Assembly (NCBI GenBank): GCA_015060335.1
Contig: SUYR01000001.1
Span: 1 to 64,000 of the forward strand
Reading direction: 5' to 3'
Length of the DNA: 64,000 nt
DNA from: Bacteroidales bacterium
GTDB lineage: Bacteria > Bacteroidota > Bacteroidia > Bacteroidales > UBA932
This document shows positions 53,309 to 61,838 of the stretch, piece by piece. Position 1 is the stretch's first letter, and the number at the start of each line of letters is the position of its first letter. The notes under the pieces were generated by a model. It made no database searches. It had not been told where the DNA came from and saw only the letters and a list, made by a program, of their open reading frames with translations. The translations under genes were made by a program, and so were the position numbers.

Positions 53309-56300
53309 ATGAAAAGATTAAGTTTCTTTTTGATGTCTGTAGCGGCATTGGTAATGCTGGCTATAGGATGTAAGCCGGAAGACCCTATCGAAGGGGGAGA
53401 AACAGGCGGCGGAGCGAAAGTCGTAGGTACTTTCAAGCAGGCAGACGTTGTTGCTGCAGCTGCTGCTCTGTATGAGGCATGGCTTGAGGATTCAAACAAC
53501 CTTCCTGCAGCTATGACAGTAGGTACAACAGAGCTTACTCAGCCTCAGTATATCTATGCTTTGGCTAAGACTATCGTTGACATTCAGGCTGGTAGCAAGG
53601 CTGATGTCGAGGTGTTGAGCTATAAGATGGCTGACCATCCTGAGAGAGACAGCTATGACCAGCTCGAGATCGCCGTTTTCAACGGTCCTAAGAATGGAGA
53701 AGAGACAGAAGACCTTGGCAATATCGCAAAGCGTATGATCGCTGCTATGGCTGCAAAGGGTCAGGTGCCTAACCAGACTCTTTTCACCCGTGGAAGCACC
53801 AATATCGCTTTCTCTACCAAGCGTGCTGCTATCTGTTTCCTTCGTGCTCTTGCGGAGTACAAGCCATCAAGCACAATGCCTGAGAAAGTTTCTACGGATT
53901 ATCTCTCAACTTCAGCTACAATCAAGGGCTTCGCTACTGAGTTTGTAAAATATCTTGACATTTGGGAGAACTCAATTTGTGAGGTGTTCAGCGCAGACGG
54001 ATCACGTAACTCAGGTAACGGTAAGCCATGGGAGAATGTTCATTTCGTTCCTATTCCTTATACTGGAAGTGCAGTCAATGCTGACGGTTCAGAGCAGTGG
54101 GACCCTAAGTTCCAGCCTTATTTTGAGCCAGAAGTAGCAGGCGTGAAATATACTGCAGCTCAGTGCTGGGGTATCGCACTCAAGTCTCTCATTGACCTCT
54201 GCTCTAAGGAAGGCTCTACAGTATGGGCTACAGAGCGTACTCCAGATACTCCTGCTCATACTCTTGGAAATGGTAAGACTATGAATGCACCTATCCCTCA
54301 GCTCGAGGAGTGGTTCATCTGGGGACAGCACCCTTGGTATGAGAACGAGAACGACGGCGGACCGGTTAAGTACAACGAGCAGCCTGTAACTGAGGTTGAC
54401 ATCGCATTCATGATGCGCGTTATGCCTTGGCATCTTACAAGATCAAGCCAGCTTGCAGCTATCGGTAACTTCCAGCAGTTCGGTACAAGCAAGGAGTCAA
54501 CACTCGTTTACGACGGATATCTCGGACTTATCTGCCCTATGCGTGAGTTCCTTATCGCAGCTCGTATCTTCAAGTATATCCTTGACAACGATATCACTGA
54601 GAACGTTTACGATGCTATCAAGGATCAGAAGTTCTCATTCGATCTTTACGGCTCGGAGAAACCTGACATCGCTCTTGATGTAGATAAGATGACATTCGAG
54701 TATGGCGGTGGTGAGCAGAAGGTGAATGTTACAACTAAGGATGCAGCTTGGACTGCAACAGTAGAGGGAGAAGGCATTACAGTATCTCCAGAGTCAGGTG
54801 CTGCAGGTGAAACCACAGAGGTTACTATCACAGCAGCTGCAAATACTCTCGGTTCACGTACAGCAACAGTTACATTCACAACTGCAACTGGTAAGTCGAA
54901 GAGTGTTGCAATCCAGCAGGGAGCTGCTCCTACAAGCGCAACTATCAAGGAATTCCTTGTTGAGTATGTGAAGCTCATCGACGTATGGAAGAAGAACGTA
55001 GGTACTGTGAATTTCGTTACCGGTATCGGTGCTAACGGAGATGAAAATGATATTGAAAATGCTCATTATCTTCCAGATGACACAAAGGTAAAGGTCGGTG
55101 ATATCGAGTATAACCTTGCAGACGCTCTTGAACTTGCATCCCGTTCTTACCTCCTTCTCCGTGGTTATGACGGACATAATACCGAGCTTTATGGTGCAGG
55201 TAAGGTTCCTACTACAGATGTTGCGTACACAGTGGACAGCAACCTTCCAGAGACGCATTCGTATAAGTGGGGTAGTTATCCATATGCTGAGAAGAGTAAC
55301 GGCGGATGGTTCAGAATGGTTACAGATGAAGGCGAGTTCGAACTTGTGAAAGTTGATCTCCTTGATAACTATACTCACCGTCATACCAACTACCCTCAGG
55401 GTGCTGGTGCAGGAGCAATTTCTAACTTCTGTGGATATAGTGGAGGTCAGCTCGCTGGCTACACAGGATGCTGCTGTGCAAAACGTATCACGCTTGCGTA
55501 TGCATACTTCTTCAAGTATATGCTCGACAACAACCTTTCAGATGCTAAGAGCATTGCTGCTGATCAGACATTCGAGGCTCCTCTCTTCGGTGAGAACGAA
55601 GTAGCTCCTACAATCAAGGCTTTTGCTCAGGAGTATGTGAAGTTCATCGACATCTGGGAGAACACAACTGGTACTGTAAACTATATGCACCCTACAGCTC
55701 TTGTAACTGAGGGTTGGAGCTATGACGGCGTAGCTAACATAGAGAACGGTCACTACATCCCATTCGATACTAAGCTGACAGTTGCCGGTGTCGAGTACTC
55801 TACAAGTGAGGTGTTCGATATCGCAGTCCGTTCATATCTCCTTCTCCGTGGCTTCGACGCTACTAACGAGACAGCAGTAGGTGCAGGATCTTTCCCTAAG
55901 CTTGAGAAAGCTTACACCATGGACGACAACTTCCTTCCAGCTCGTGCTATTACCTGGGGCTCTGCTCCTTGCAATGAGACCGGAACAACTGCTGAGGGCG
56001 GTGCTGTAAGCGGAAACGGCGGTCCTCTCAAGATGGGTACTGCTCCGAATGGTGAAAATAAGGTAAAGGTTGACCTTCTTGACAACTTTGCGGAGAGAAA
56101 TGCTAACTTCCCTCCTGTGAAGAATGACAATCAGATTGGTAACATGGCAGGATATTCAGGTAGACTTGCTGGTTACTATGGCTGTGCTTCAGGTCATCGT
56201 ATGCTCCTTACTTATGCATACTTCTTCAAGTACATGCTTGACAACAACCTTTCTGACGCAACAGCTATCTCAGCTGATCAGACATTCGAGTCTTATCATT

Positions 56301-56311
56301 TCACTAAATAG
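53309..56311 (+). CDS. Surface lipoprotein with pseudomurein-binding-repeat-like modules and a BACON domain
   Basis: The 1000-aa product has lipobox Cys21 (LAIGC). Residues about 45-95 (LYEAWLEDSNNLPAAMTVGT, then QPQYIYALAKTIVDIQAG) and 135-195 look like pseudomurein-binding repeats. Three longer homologous units follow at 203-448, 543-756 and 767-1000; each starts with TIKxFxxEYVKxxDxWE and ends with FFKYMLDNN or FKYILDND. A BACON domain sits at about 452-538 (VNVTTKDAAWTATVEGEGIT). No catalytic motif is seen. The N-terminal cassette is homologous to that of the transglutaminase-like lipoprotein at 58721, so both should bind the same ligand. I read it as the surface glycan-binding protein of the locus. 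A terminator hairpin follows. Confidence 0.7.
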   Translation: MKRLSFFLMSVAALVMLAIGCKPEDPIEGGETGGGAKVVGTFKQADVVAAAAALYEAWLEDSNNLPAAMTVGTTELTQPQYIYALAKTIVDIQAGSKADVEVLSYKMADHPERDSYDQLEIAVFNGPKNGEETEDLGNIAKRMIAAMAAKGQVPNQTLFTRGSTNIAFSTKRAAICFLRALAEYKPSSTMPEKVSTDYLSTSATIKGFATEFVKYLDIWENSICEVFSADGSRNSGNGKPWENVHFVPIPYTGSAVNADGSEQWDPKFQPYFEPEVAGVKYTAAQCWGIALKSLIDLCSKEGSTVWATERTPDTPAHTLGNGKTMNAPIPQLEEWFIWGQHPWYENENDGGPVKYNEQPVTEVDIAFMMRVMPWHLTRSSQLAAIGNFQQFGTSKESTLVYDGYLGLICPMREFLIAARIFKYILDNDITENVYDAIKDQKFSFDLYGSEKPDIALDVDKMTFEYGGGEQKVNVTTKDAAWTATVEGEGITVSPESGAAGETTEVTITAAANTLGSRTATVTFTTATGKSKSVAIQQGAAPTSATIKEFLVEYVKLIDVWKKNVGTVNFVTGIGANGDENDIENAHYLPDDTKVKVGDIEYNLADALELASRSYLLLRGYDGHNTELYGAGKVPTTDVAYTVDSNLPETHSYKWGSYPYAEKSNGGWFRMVTDEGEFELVKVDLLDNYTHRHTNYPQGAGAGAISNFCGYSGGQLAGYTGCCCAKRITLAYAYFFKYMLDNNLSDAKSIAADQTFEAPLFGENEVAPTIKAFAQEYVKFIDIWENTTGTVNYMHPTALVTEGWSYDGVANIENGHYIPFDTKLTVAGVEYSTSEVFDIAVRSYLLLRGFDATNETAVGAGSFPKLEKAYTMDDNFLPARAITWGSAPCNETGTTAEGGAVSGNGGPLKMGTAPNGENKVKVDLLDNFAERNANFPPVKNDNQIGNMAGYSGRLAGYYGCASGHRMLLTYAYFFKYMLDNNLSDATAISADQTFESYHFTK

Positions 56312-56340
56312 TCTGCAAGTCAGTAAGTAGTATAATTTTC

Positions 56341-56369
56341 GCCGGGTGGGTTCTGCCCACCCGGCTTTT
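56341..56369 (+). terminator. Intra-operon terminator/attenuator hairpin
   Basis: GCCGGGTGGG (56341-56350) pairs perfectly with CCCACCCGGC (56356-56365) around TTCTG, followed by TTTTCTTT. It separates the uptake/binding genes from the downstream enzymes, kinase and transporter. No strong promoter is visible before 56389. Confidence 0.85.
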
Positions 56370-56388
56370 CTTTCAAAAGTATGTTCCT

Positions 56389-57312
56389 ATGAAGAAATTC
56401 AGGTTTTTAGCAGCGATAGCATTATTCCTCATGCTTGCAGCATCATGCAAGACGGAGAAGGCCAAGTTTGAAAACACCAACGGAATATGGCTCTGGGGTG
56501 TCCATATGAAGGAAGCTCCTCTCCAGGAATATGCAGAAAAGGGTATCGGCCACATCTTCCTCAATGAAGCTGCATTCGACAGATGGGGTGAGGATGAGGT
56601 ATATGCATTCATCGATGAGTGCGAAAAGTATGGCCTTACCGTACATATCTGGTTCCAGGCGTTCTATTTCGACGGAAAATGGGTGAGCCCTATCGATGAC
56701 GAGAAGAGAGCCATCAAGCAGGACTTCTATGACATGGTGATTGCAAGAGCGAAGGGCTATGTCGAGAAGGGAGTTGATGGAATCCATCTTGACTATATCC
56801 GTTATGGCGGAACAGCTCACAAGCATGACTGGCCTGAGTGCGGTGCGACATGGTCTGTCACCGAGTTCTGCCGTCAGCTTAATGTTGCCCTCAAGGAAGT
56901 CAATCCTGACGTGATCCTTTCGGCAGCCCTTATGCCTGAGATTGACAGCGAATATTATTATGGCCAGAATCCTGAGCAGATGGGTCAGTATCTCGATGTT
57001 CTTATTCCTATGGTCTATCGTTACGGTTATGCAGGCGAGGACAAGTCTCTGGAATGGGTGATCGAGGTATCCAACTGGTTCGAGGAGAAGTCAGGCCCTG
57101 CCGATGTATGGGTAGGTATCCAGACTTACAAGGTAAACATGACTCCTGAGGCATCAGGACAGTTCTCGGACGGTGGACACATCATCCCGTTGACTGCTGA
57201 GGAGATGCTCTCGGACTGCAAGGATATTCTCAAGACAAACTGTACAGGTATCGTTTATTTCAGACATGGTATAGGCGAGTATCCTGACATCAGTGATCTT
57301 TGGAAGAAATAG
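56389..57312 (+). CDS. GHL10/DigH-like glycosidase lipoprotein, short form
   Basis: The 307-aa product has lipobox Cys20 (MLAASC) and one TIM-barrel domain, without the lamin-tail part of its paralogue at 51925. Matching motifs are NGIWLWGVHM, LTVHIWFQAFYFDGKWVSP, GIHLDYIRYGGTAHKHDWPE (Asp135), LSAALMPE (Glu184), YYYGQNPEQMGQYLDVLIPM, VWVGIQTYK and GIVYFRHGIGEYPD. The last motif is nearly the same as in the longer paralogue, so both derive from one duplication. It would cleave a wall polysaccharide strand; for pseudomurein or murein this would be an enzyme acting in the glycan backbone. Family placement is by eye, and other GHL/DUF4015-type families are possible. Confidence 0.7.
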   Translation: MKKFRFLAAIALFLMLAASCKTEKAKFENTNGIWLWGVHMKEAPLQEYAEKGIGHIFLNEAAFDRWGEDEVYAFIDECEKYGLTVHIWFQAFYFDGKWVSPIDDEKRAIKQDFYDMVIARAKGYVEKGVDGIHLDYIRYGGTAHKHDWPECGATWSVTEFCRQLNVALKEVNPDVILSAALMPEIDSEYYYGQNPEQMGQYLDVLIPMVYRYGYAGEDKSLEWVIEVSNWFEEKSGPADVWVGIQTYKVNMTPEASGQFSDGGHIIPLTAEEMLSDCKDILKTNCTGIVYFRHGIGEYPDISDLWKK

Positions 57313-57315
57313 TGT

Positions 57316-58674
57316 ATGTGTAAAAAGTTATTAGTGAGCGCTTTAGGGCTGATACTGGCTTTTTCGGTATCGGCCCAAGAGCGTAAGAAATTCATAGACA
57401 GGCAGATGATAGACAGGTTCCGTGAGCATACGGGAACTGTCCTGGATTCTCGTTTTCTGGAGCAGGACATGTATGAGGTGGCTCTCGACAGGGAACTGGT
57501 GGCGAGCTACGATACTGTCTGCACCTACAGGGTGTCCCACAATCAGGTGACAGACCAGATGAAGTCGGGCAGATGCTGGCTGTTCTCCACCTTCAATATC
57601 CTGAGGGATGAGATGATCAGGAAGTATGATATGGGGCATTTTGAGTTTTCCCAGACCCACGGAATGTTCTGGGATATCCTGGAAAAGTCAAACCGTTTCC
57701 TTGAGAATGTGATTGACAACAGGAAGAAGCCGATCGATTCCCGCATGAATGCATGGCTTTTCAAGAAGCCGATCGGCGATGGTGGACATTTTGCGAATGC
57801 GGCACATATTATTGACAAATACGGAGTAGTCCCTCAGGAAATAATGCCTGAGAGATATTCTTCTCTCGATAACAAATGGCTCATGAACCTTGTCAGGACG
57901 TCTTTGCGTCGCTATGGCCTCAAACTCAGAGAGGCTGACGCCAAAGACATACAGTCTGTCAAGGAGAAGGCGCTGGCAGATATATACAGCATTCTGGCTC
58001 ATAATCTGGGTCTGCCTCCGACAGAATTCGAGTGGACGTTGAAGGACAGGAACGGCAATGTCATATCGACAAAGATATATACGCCTCAGTCTTTCCGGGA
58101 TGAATTCATCTGGCACGACCTGGAAAAGGATTATGTCATATTCATGAATGATCCTACCAAACCATATTACAGGATGTATCGCGTGGAGAATTCGCGCAAC
58201 TGCTATGAGTATGCGGACTGGACCTTCATGAATGTTCCTGTGGATGACATTCTTGCAATGGGAGTGGAGTCCTTGAAGAACAATACGATGTTCTATTTCT
58301 CGGCGGATACGGATGCGTCTATGCTCATGATGGGTGGCATTTATGATGTGGGGCTGTATGATCTTGGAAAAGACTTCGGTGTCAGCCTTGACATGACCAA
58401 GGAGGAACTGATACGTTCGTGTGAGATAAAATCTGCCCATGCCATTGCCATGACTGGCGTGCAGCTGGGCAAGGACGGGGAGCCTGTAAAGTGGCTCGTA
58501 GAAAACAGTTTCGGCACAGTCCGAGGCTGGAACGGATATGTAGTGATGCAGAATGAGTGGCTCAAGACATATCTTTTCAGGTTTACTGTCGAAAGACGGT
58601 TTGTCCCTGAAAGACTGCTTCCGATTCTGGACAGGAAGCCAAGGGTTCTGAAATCATGGAATCCTACATATTGA
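57316..58674 (+). CDS. Secreted C1B aminopeptidase C / bleomycin-hydrolase-like cysteine peptidase
   Basis: The 452-aa product has a signal peptide (MCKKLLVSALGLILAFSVSA, cleaved near AQ). It matches the PepC/bleomycin hydrolase family: VTDQMKSGRCWLFSTFNILR with the active-site Cys, SAHAIAMTGVQ with His and WLVENSFG with Asn. GDGGHFANAAHIIDKYGVVP is also typical. These enzymes form hexameric barrels and remove amino acids from peptide N termini. In the periplasm it could trim peptides released from a wall or protein. It begins 3 bp after the GHL gene and 46 bp before the transglutaminase-like gene. Confidence 0.9.
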   Translation: MCKKLLVSALGLILAFSVSAQERKKFIDRQMIDRFREHTGTVLDSRFLEQDMYEVALDRELVASYDTVCTYRVSHNQVTDQMKSGRCWLFSTFNILRDEMIRKYDMGHFEFSQTHGMFWDILEKSNRFLENVIDNRKKPIDSRMNAWLFKKPIGDGGHFANAAHIIDKYGVVPQEIMPERYSSLDNKWLMNLVRTSLRRYGLKLREADAKDIQSVKEKALADIYSILAHNLGLPPTEFEWTLKDRNGNVISTKIYTPQSFRDEFIWHDLEKDYVIFMNDPTKPYYRMYRVENSRNCYEYADWTFMNVPVDDILAMGVESLKNNTMFYFSADTDASMLMMGGIYDVGLYDLGKDFGVSLDMTKEELIRSCEIKSAHAIAMTGVQLGKDGEPVKWLVENSFGTVRGWNGYVVMQNEWLKTYLFRFTVERRFVPERLLPILDRKPRVLKSWNPTY

Positions 58675-58720
58675 TTTGAAATTGACAGATATTAAATATT
58701 AACACTAAAACTCAGGTATT

Positions 58721-59764
58721 ATGAAACGCTTGTTTATTTTTGCTACTTTGGCTTTTGTCATGTCATGCAGTTCATGTCAGAAGGATGATGACGGTTCTCA
58801 GGAGCCAAAGGAAGAGGAAAAGGGATTTGTGGTAAACGGTTGGAACGGAGAGTTCGTCTCTCAGATGTCCAAGGCTTATGAATCATTCCTTGAGACCAAC
58901 AAGATGCCGAACATGATCAATGTTGAAGGTCTTGATTATGCAAGAGGAAAGATGGTTGCTGCAAGCTGCCAGATTCTCAAGAAGATGGTTGCAGAGCCTG
59001 AGACATGGCAGGATGAAGAGGTGAGCTTCTTTGATAATGCTTCATGTCCGGACAATGAGAAGAACAATACCGTCAATTTTGATGAGATGGACATGGAGAC
59101 CTTCCTCGTGGTTGTGGACAAGATATATGCATATGCAGAGGAGCATCACGGTCTGTTCCCTAACTACTGCACTATAAATGCGGATTATACTGATGCTGAC
59201 GGATCCAAGTATTCTACCAAACTGGTGAGCAGCGCAATCACAGTGTCTTTTGCGAGGATTTTCAATTACTATGTGACCAACAATGCACTGCCTGAGAAAT
59301 TCAGCATATGGCATACAGATTATCTTCATTCGACAGTAAACTGCCCTATCGACGATCCTGTTGTAGTTGCCAAGATGGAGGAAATCATTGCTGGCAAGAC
59401 GACTGATTTTGATAAGGCAAAAGCTATTTTCGTGCATTCTCTTGACGAATGGGAATGGGTTAATTACTCAAATACTTCAAGAGGCGCAGTGAAGACTATC
59501 AATCAGAAGGGCGGTAATTGCTGTGACCTCAGCCATGCGGTGGTTGCTATGGCACGTGCCGCAGGCCTGCCTGCACGTTATCGTCATGCTCAGTGCAGAT
59601 ACAAGTCTTCTGGCAGCATCATCGGTCACGTGATGGCTGAGATCTATGTTGACGGAAAGTGGTACCTCTGCGACCCTTCAAGCTCGGGTACAACATTCGG
59701 TAACCATGAGGCATGGTCTGTAATGGAGACATTCAACGGATTGTATAACGAACTTCCTTTCTAA
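58721..59764 (+). CDS. Pseudomurein-endoisopeptidase-like lipoprotein (binding repeats + transglutaminase-like Cys peptidase)
   Basis: The 347-aa product has a lipoprotein signal (FVMSC). Residues about 42-95 (FVSQMSKAYESFLETNKMPN, then MINVEG) and about 125-196 look like pseudomurein-binding repeats and match the N-terminal cassette of the 53309 product. Residues about 225-347 are a transglutaminase-like peptidase: KGGNCCDLSHAVVAMARAAG (Cys267), IGHVMAEIYVDGKWY (His303) and Asp318 in CDPSSSGTTFGN. This Cys-His-Asp order and the ending NGLYNELPF recall PeiW/PeiP (family C71), which cut the Ala-epsilon-Lys isopeptide bond of methanogen pseudomurein, and related methanogen proteins. The proposed role is to open pseudomurein peptide crosslinks. 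A general transglutaminase-fold protease is the alternative. Confidence 0.75.
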   Translation: MKRLFIFATLAFVMSCSSCQKDDDGSQEPKEEEKGFVVNGWNGEFVSQMSKAYESFLETNKMPNMINVEGLDYARGKMVAASCQILKKMVAEPETWQDEEVSFFDNASCPDNEKNNTVNFDEMDMETFLVVVDKIYAYAEEHHGLFPNYCTINADYTDADGSKYSTKLVSSAITVSFARIFNYYVTNNALPEKFSIWHTDYLHSTVNCPIDDPVVVAKMEEIIAGKTTDFDKAKAIFVHSLDEWEWVNYSNTSRGAVKTINQKGGNCCDLSHAVVAMARAAGLPARYRHAQCRYKSSGSIIGHVMAEIYVDGKWYLCDPSSSGTTFGNHEAWSVMETFNGLYNELPF

Positions 59765-59767
59765 ATC

Positions 59768-60616
59768 ATGATACTTATAGCAGACAGCGGTGCTTCCAAG
59801 ACAGATTGGGGCTGCGTTTCAAGAGAGTCGGATGTGCGTATAAGGTTTACAAGCCAGGGCTACAATCCGAACTATATCACCGGACCTCAGATTGTAGAGG
59901 ATATTCTCATGAACAAGCCGGCAGAGCTTGAGGCGGAGAGTGTGAAGGAAATATATTTCTATGGTGCAGGAGTCACTCCTCTTCAGTATCCTTTCATGGA
60001 GGAGACTCTCAGGAAGGTGTTTACAAAGGCGGAACATGTGTTCATAGCAATGGATACTCTGGCTTCGTGCAGGGCGCTTCTGGGAAGAAAGGCGGGATTT
60101 TCTGCAATCCTCGGTACAGGAGCAAACACATGCCTCTATGACGGCTGTAATGAAGGCCTTAACGTGGATTCCTGTGGCTTCATTCTCGGAGATGAGGGTA
60201 GTGGAGCGTATCTGGGCAAGAGGATGATTACCGACTATATCCGTCACAATATGCCTCAGAATGTATATGAGCTGGTAGGAAAGGAACTGGGATACAACAA
60301 CGACGAACTTCTCGACATCATCTACACAAAGCCGTTCCCTAACCGTTTCTGCGCCCAGTATGCGAAGTTCATACGTCAGAATACTGATACGGATCCTTAT
60401 TTCAAGGAACTTGTGACAGACGCCTTCACCAAATTCTTCGACAGGATTGTGACCCATTATCCGGATTATACCACCTACAGTTTCAACGCAGTGGGCTCGG
60501 TGGCATACTACTTCAAGGATCTCCTTGAGCCTGTAGTGAAGAAATACGGAATGGAGATGGGTGTGATAGCCAAGGCTCCGATGGAAGGACTTATCGAATA
60601 TCATTTAGAAGCGTAA
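59768..60616 (+). CDS. BadF/BadG-type amino-sugar kinase (GlcNAc or MurNAc kinase)
   Basis: The 282-aa cytoplasmic protein has ASKHA motifs: ILIADSGASKTDWGC (phosphate 1), LGTGANTCLYDG (phosphate 2 region) and GDEGSGAYLGKRMI (typical of GlcNAc kinases). The Bacteroidetes family includes N-acetylglucosamine kinase and MurK of Tannerella, which phosphorylates MurNAc at O6. Here it would phosphorylate the imported amino sugar before the MurQ-like enzyme acts. It lies 3 bp after the peptidase gene and 4 bp before the transporter gene, matching a transporter-kinase-etherase set within one operon. Confidence 0.88.
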   Translation: MILIADSGASKTDWGCVSRESDVRIRFTSQGYNPNYITGPQIVEDILMNKPAELEAESVKEIYFYGAGVTPLQYPFMEETLRKVFTKAEHVFIAMDTLASCRALLGRKAGFSAILGTGANTCLYDGCNEGLNVDSCGFILGDEGSGAYLGKRMITDYIRHNMPQNVYELVGKELGYNNDELLDIIYTKPFPNRFCAQYAKFIRQNTDTDPYFKELVTDAFTKFFDRIVTHYPDYTTYSFNAVGSVAYYFKDLLEPVVKKYGMEMGVIAKAPMEGLIEYHLEA

Positions 60617-60620
60617 TATC

Positions 60621-61832
60621 ATGGCACAGAATAAAAAAGACTATATCATCCCGCTTGCCATCATTGGCATGATGTTCTTCATAGTGGGATTCGCTCTCGG
60701 CATCAACAGCTATATCGTACCTCTTCTTCAGGGTGCGCTGAATGTGTCGTCCGGTCAGTCATACATGCTTCTGGCGTCAACATTTGCAGCCTTCCTGCTG
60801 TTCAGTTATCCTGCTACGGCATTGATTACAAAGGTTGGCTACAAGAAGACAATGGTGCTTTCGTTCGCCATCTTCGCTCTTGGTTTCCTGCTTTTCGTGC
60901 CGTCTGCAAAGATGCAGAGTCTTCCGCTTTTCATGATAGCTTCATTCATCTGCGGCACCGGTAACACTGTGCTTCAGGCTGCAATCAACCCATATGCCAC
61001 ATATCTCGGCCCTATCGATACAGCTGCAAGACGTATCAGCATCATGGGTATATGCAATATCCTCGCATGGCCTGTGTCGCCGATGTTCCTCGCGTGGCTG
61101 ATAGGAAAGAATCTTGAGGATATGGCCCTTTCAGACATCATATTCCCGTTCTATGTGCTTACAGCCATTTTTGTGCTGCTTGGCGTGATGGTGTGGGTGT
61201 CTCCACTCAAGGAGATGGCTTTCGGCGAACAGGAGGAGGATGCGGCTGACGCTTCCGAGTCGGAGGGAAAGACTTCGATTTTCCAGTTCCCGCATCTGAT
61301 TCTTGGAGCAATCGCCCTGTTCATGTATGTGGGGGTCGAGACTATAGCTATGGCAAGTTCGGTTGACTATGCGGCAGAGCTCAAACTTCCTAATCCGGAG
61401 CAGTATGCATTCATTCCAAGTATAGGAATGATTCTCGGATACATATTCGGTATCATCATGATTCCTAAATATCTCTCTCAGAGCGGAGCTCTCCGTGTAC
61501 ATTCGTGGATTGCGATTGCCGGTACGCTTGCGGTTGTGCTCCTGCCTTCGGAGTACTCGATATATGCAGTGGCGGTAGTGACATTCGGCTGCTCTGTGAT
61601 GTATCCTGCAATCTTCCCTCTTGCAGTGAAGGGACTTGGAAAGTTTGCTGACAAGGGCTCGTCCATTCTTGTTGCATGTATAGCCGGCGGTTCGATTGTC
61701 CCTCTCGCATACGGTTTCCTCAAGGACTGGGTCGGTGGCCAGGCGGCGTACTGGATCGGAATACCATGCTTTGTATTCATCCTTTTCTACTCATACATCG
61801 GATATAAGATGAAAGGTAAAACCCGTAAATAA
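60621..61832 (+). CDS. FucP/NagP-type MFS sugar transporter
   Basis: The 403-aa inner-membrane protein has 12 predicted helices (first at about 10-30, PLAIIGMMFFIVGFALGINS). GTGNTVLQAAINPYATYLGP matches the fucose:H+ symporter family, whose members NagP and MurT carry GlcNAc and MurNAc. The charged central loop (GEQEEDAADASESEGKT) separates the halves. It should import the amino sugar freed by the GH20 enzymes for phosphorylation by the kinase encoded just upstream. Confidence 0.88.
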   Translation: MAQNKKDYIIPLAIIGMMFFIVGFALGINSYIVPLLQGALNVSSGQSYMLLASTFAAFLLFSYPATALITKVGYKKTMVLSFAIFALGFLLFVPSAKMQSLPLFMIASFICGTGNTVLQAAINPYATYLGPIDTAARRISIMGICNILAWPVSPMFLAWLIGKNLEDMALSDIIFPFYVLTAIFVLLGVMVWVSPLKEMAFGEQEEDAADASESEGKTSIFQFPHLILGAIALFMYVGVETIAMASSVDYAAELKLPNPEQYAFIPSIGMILGYIFGIIMIPKYLSQSGALRVHSWIAIAGTLAVVLLPSEYSIYAVAVVTFGCSVMYPAIFPLAVKGLGKFADKGSSILVACIAGGSIVPLAYGFLKDWVGGQAAYWIGIPCFVFILFYSYIGYKMKGKTRK

Positions 61833-61838
61833 TAGCTT

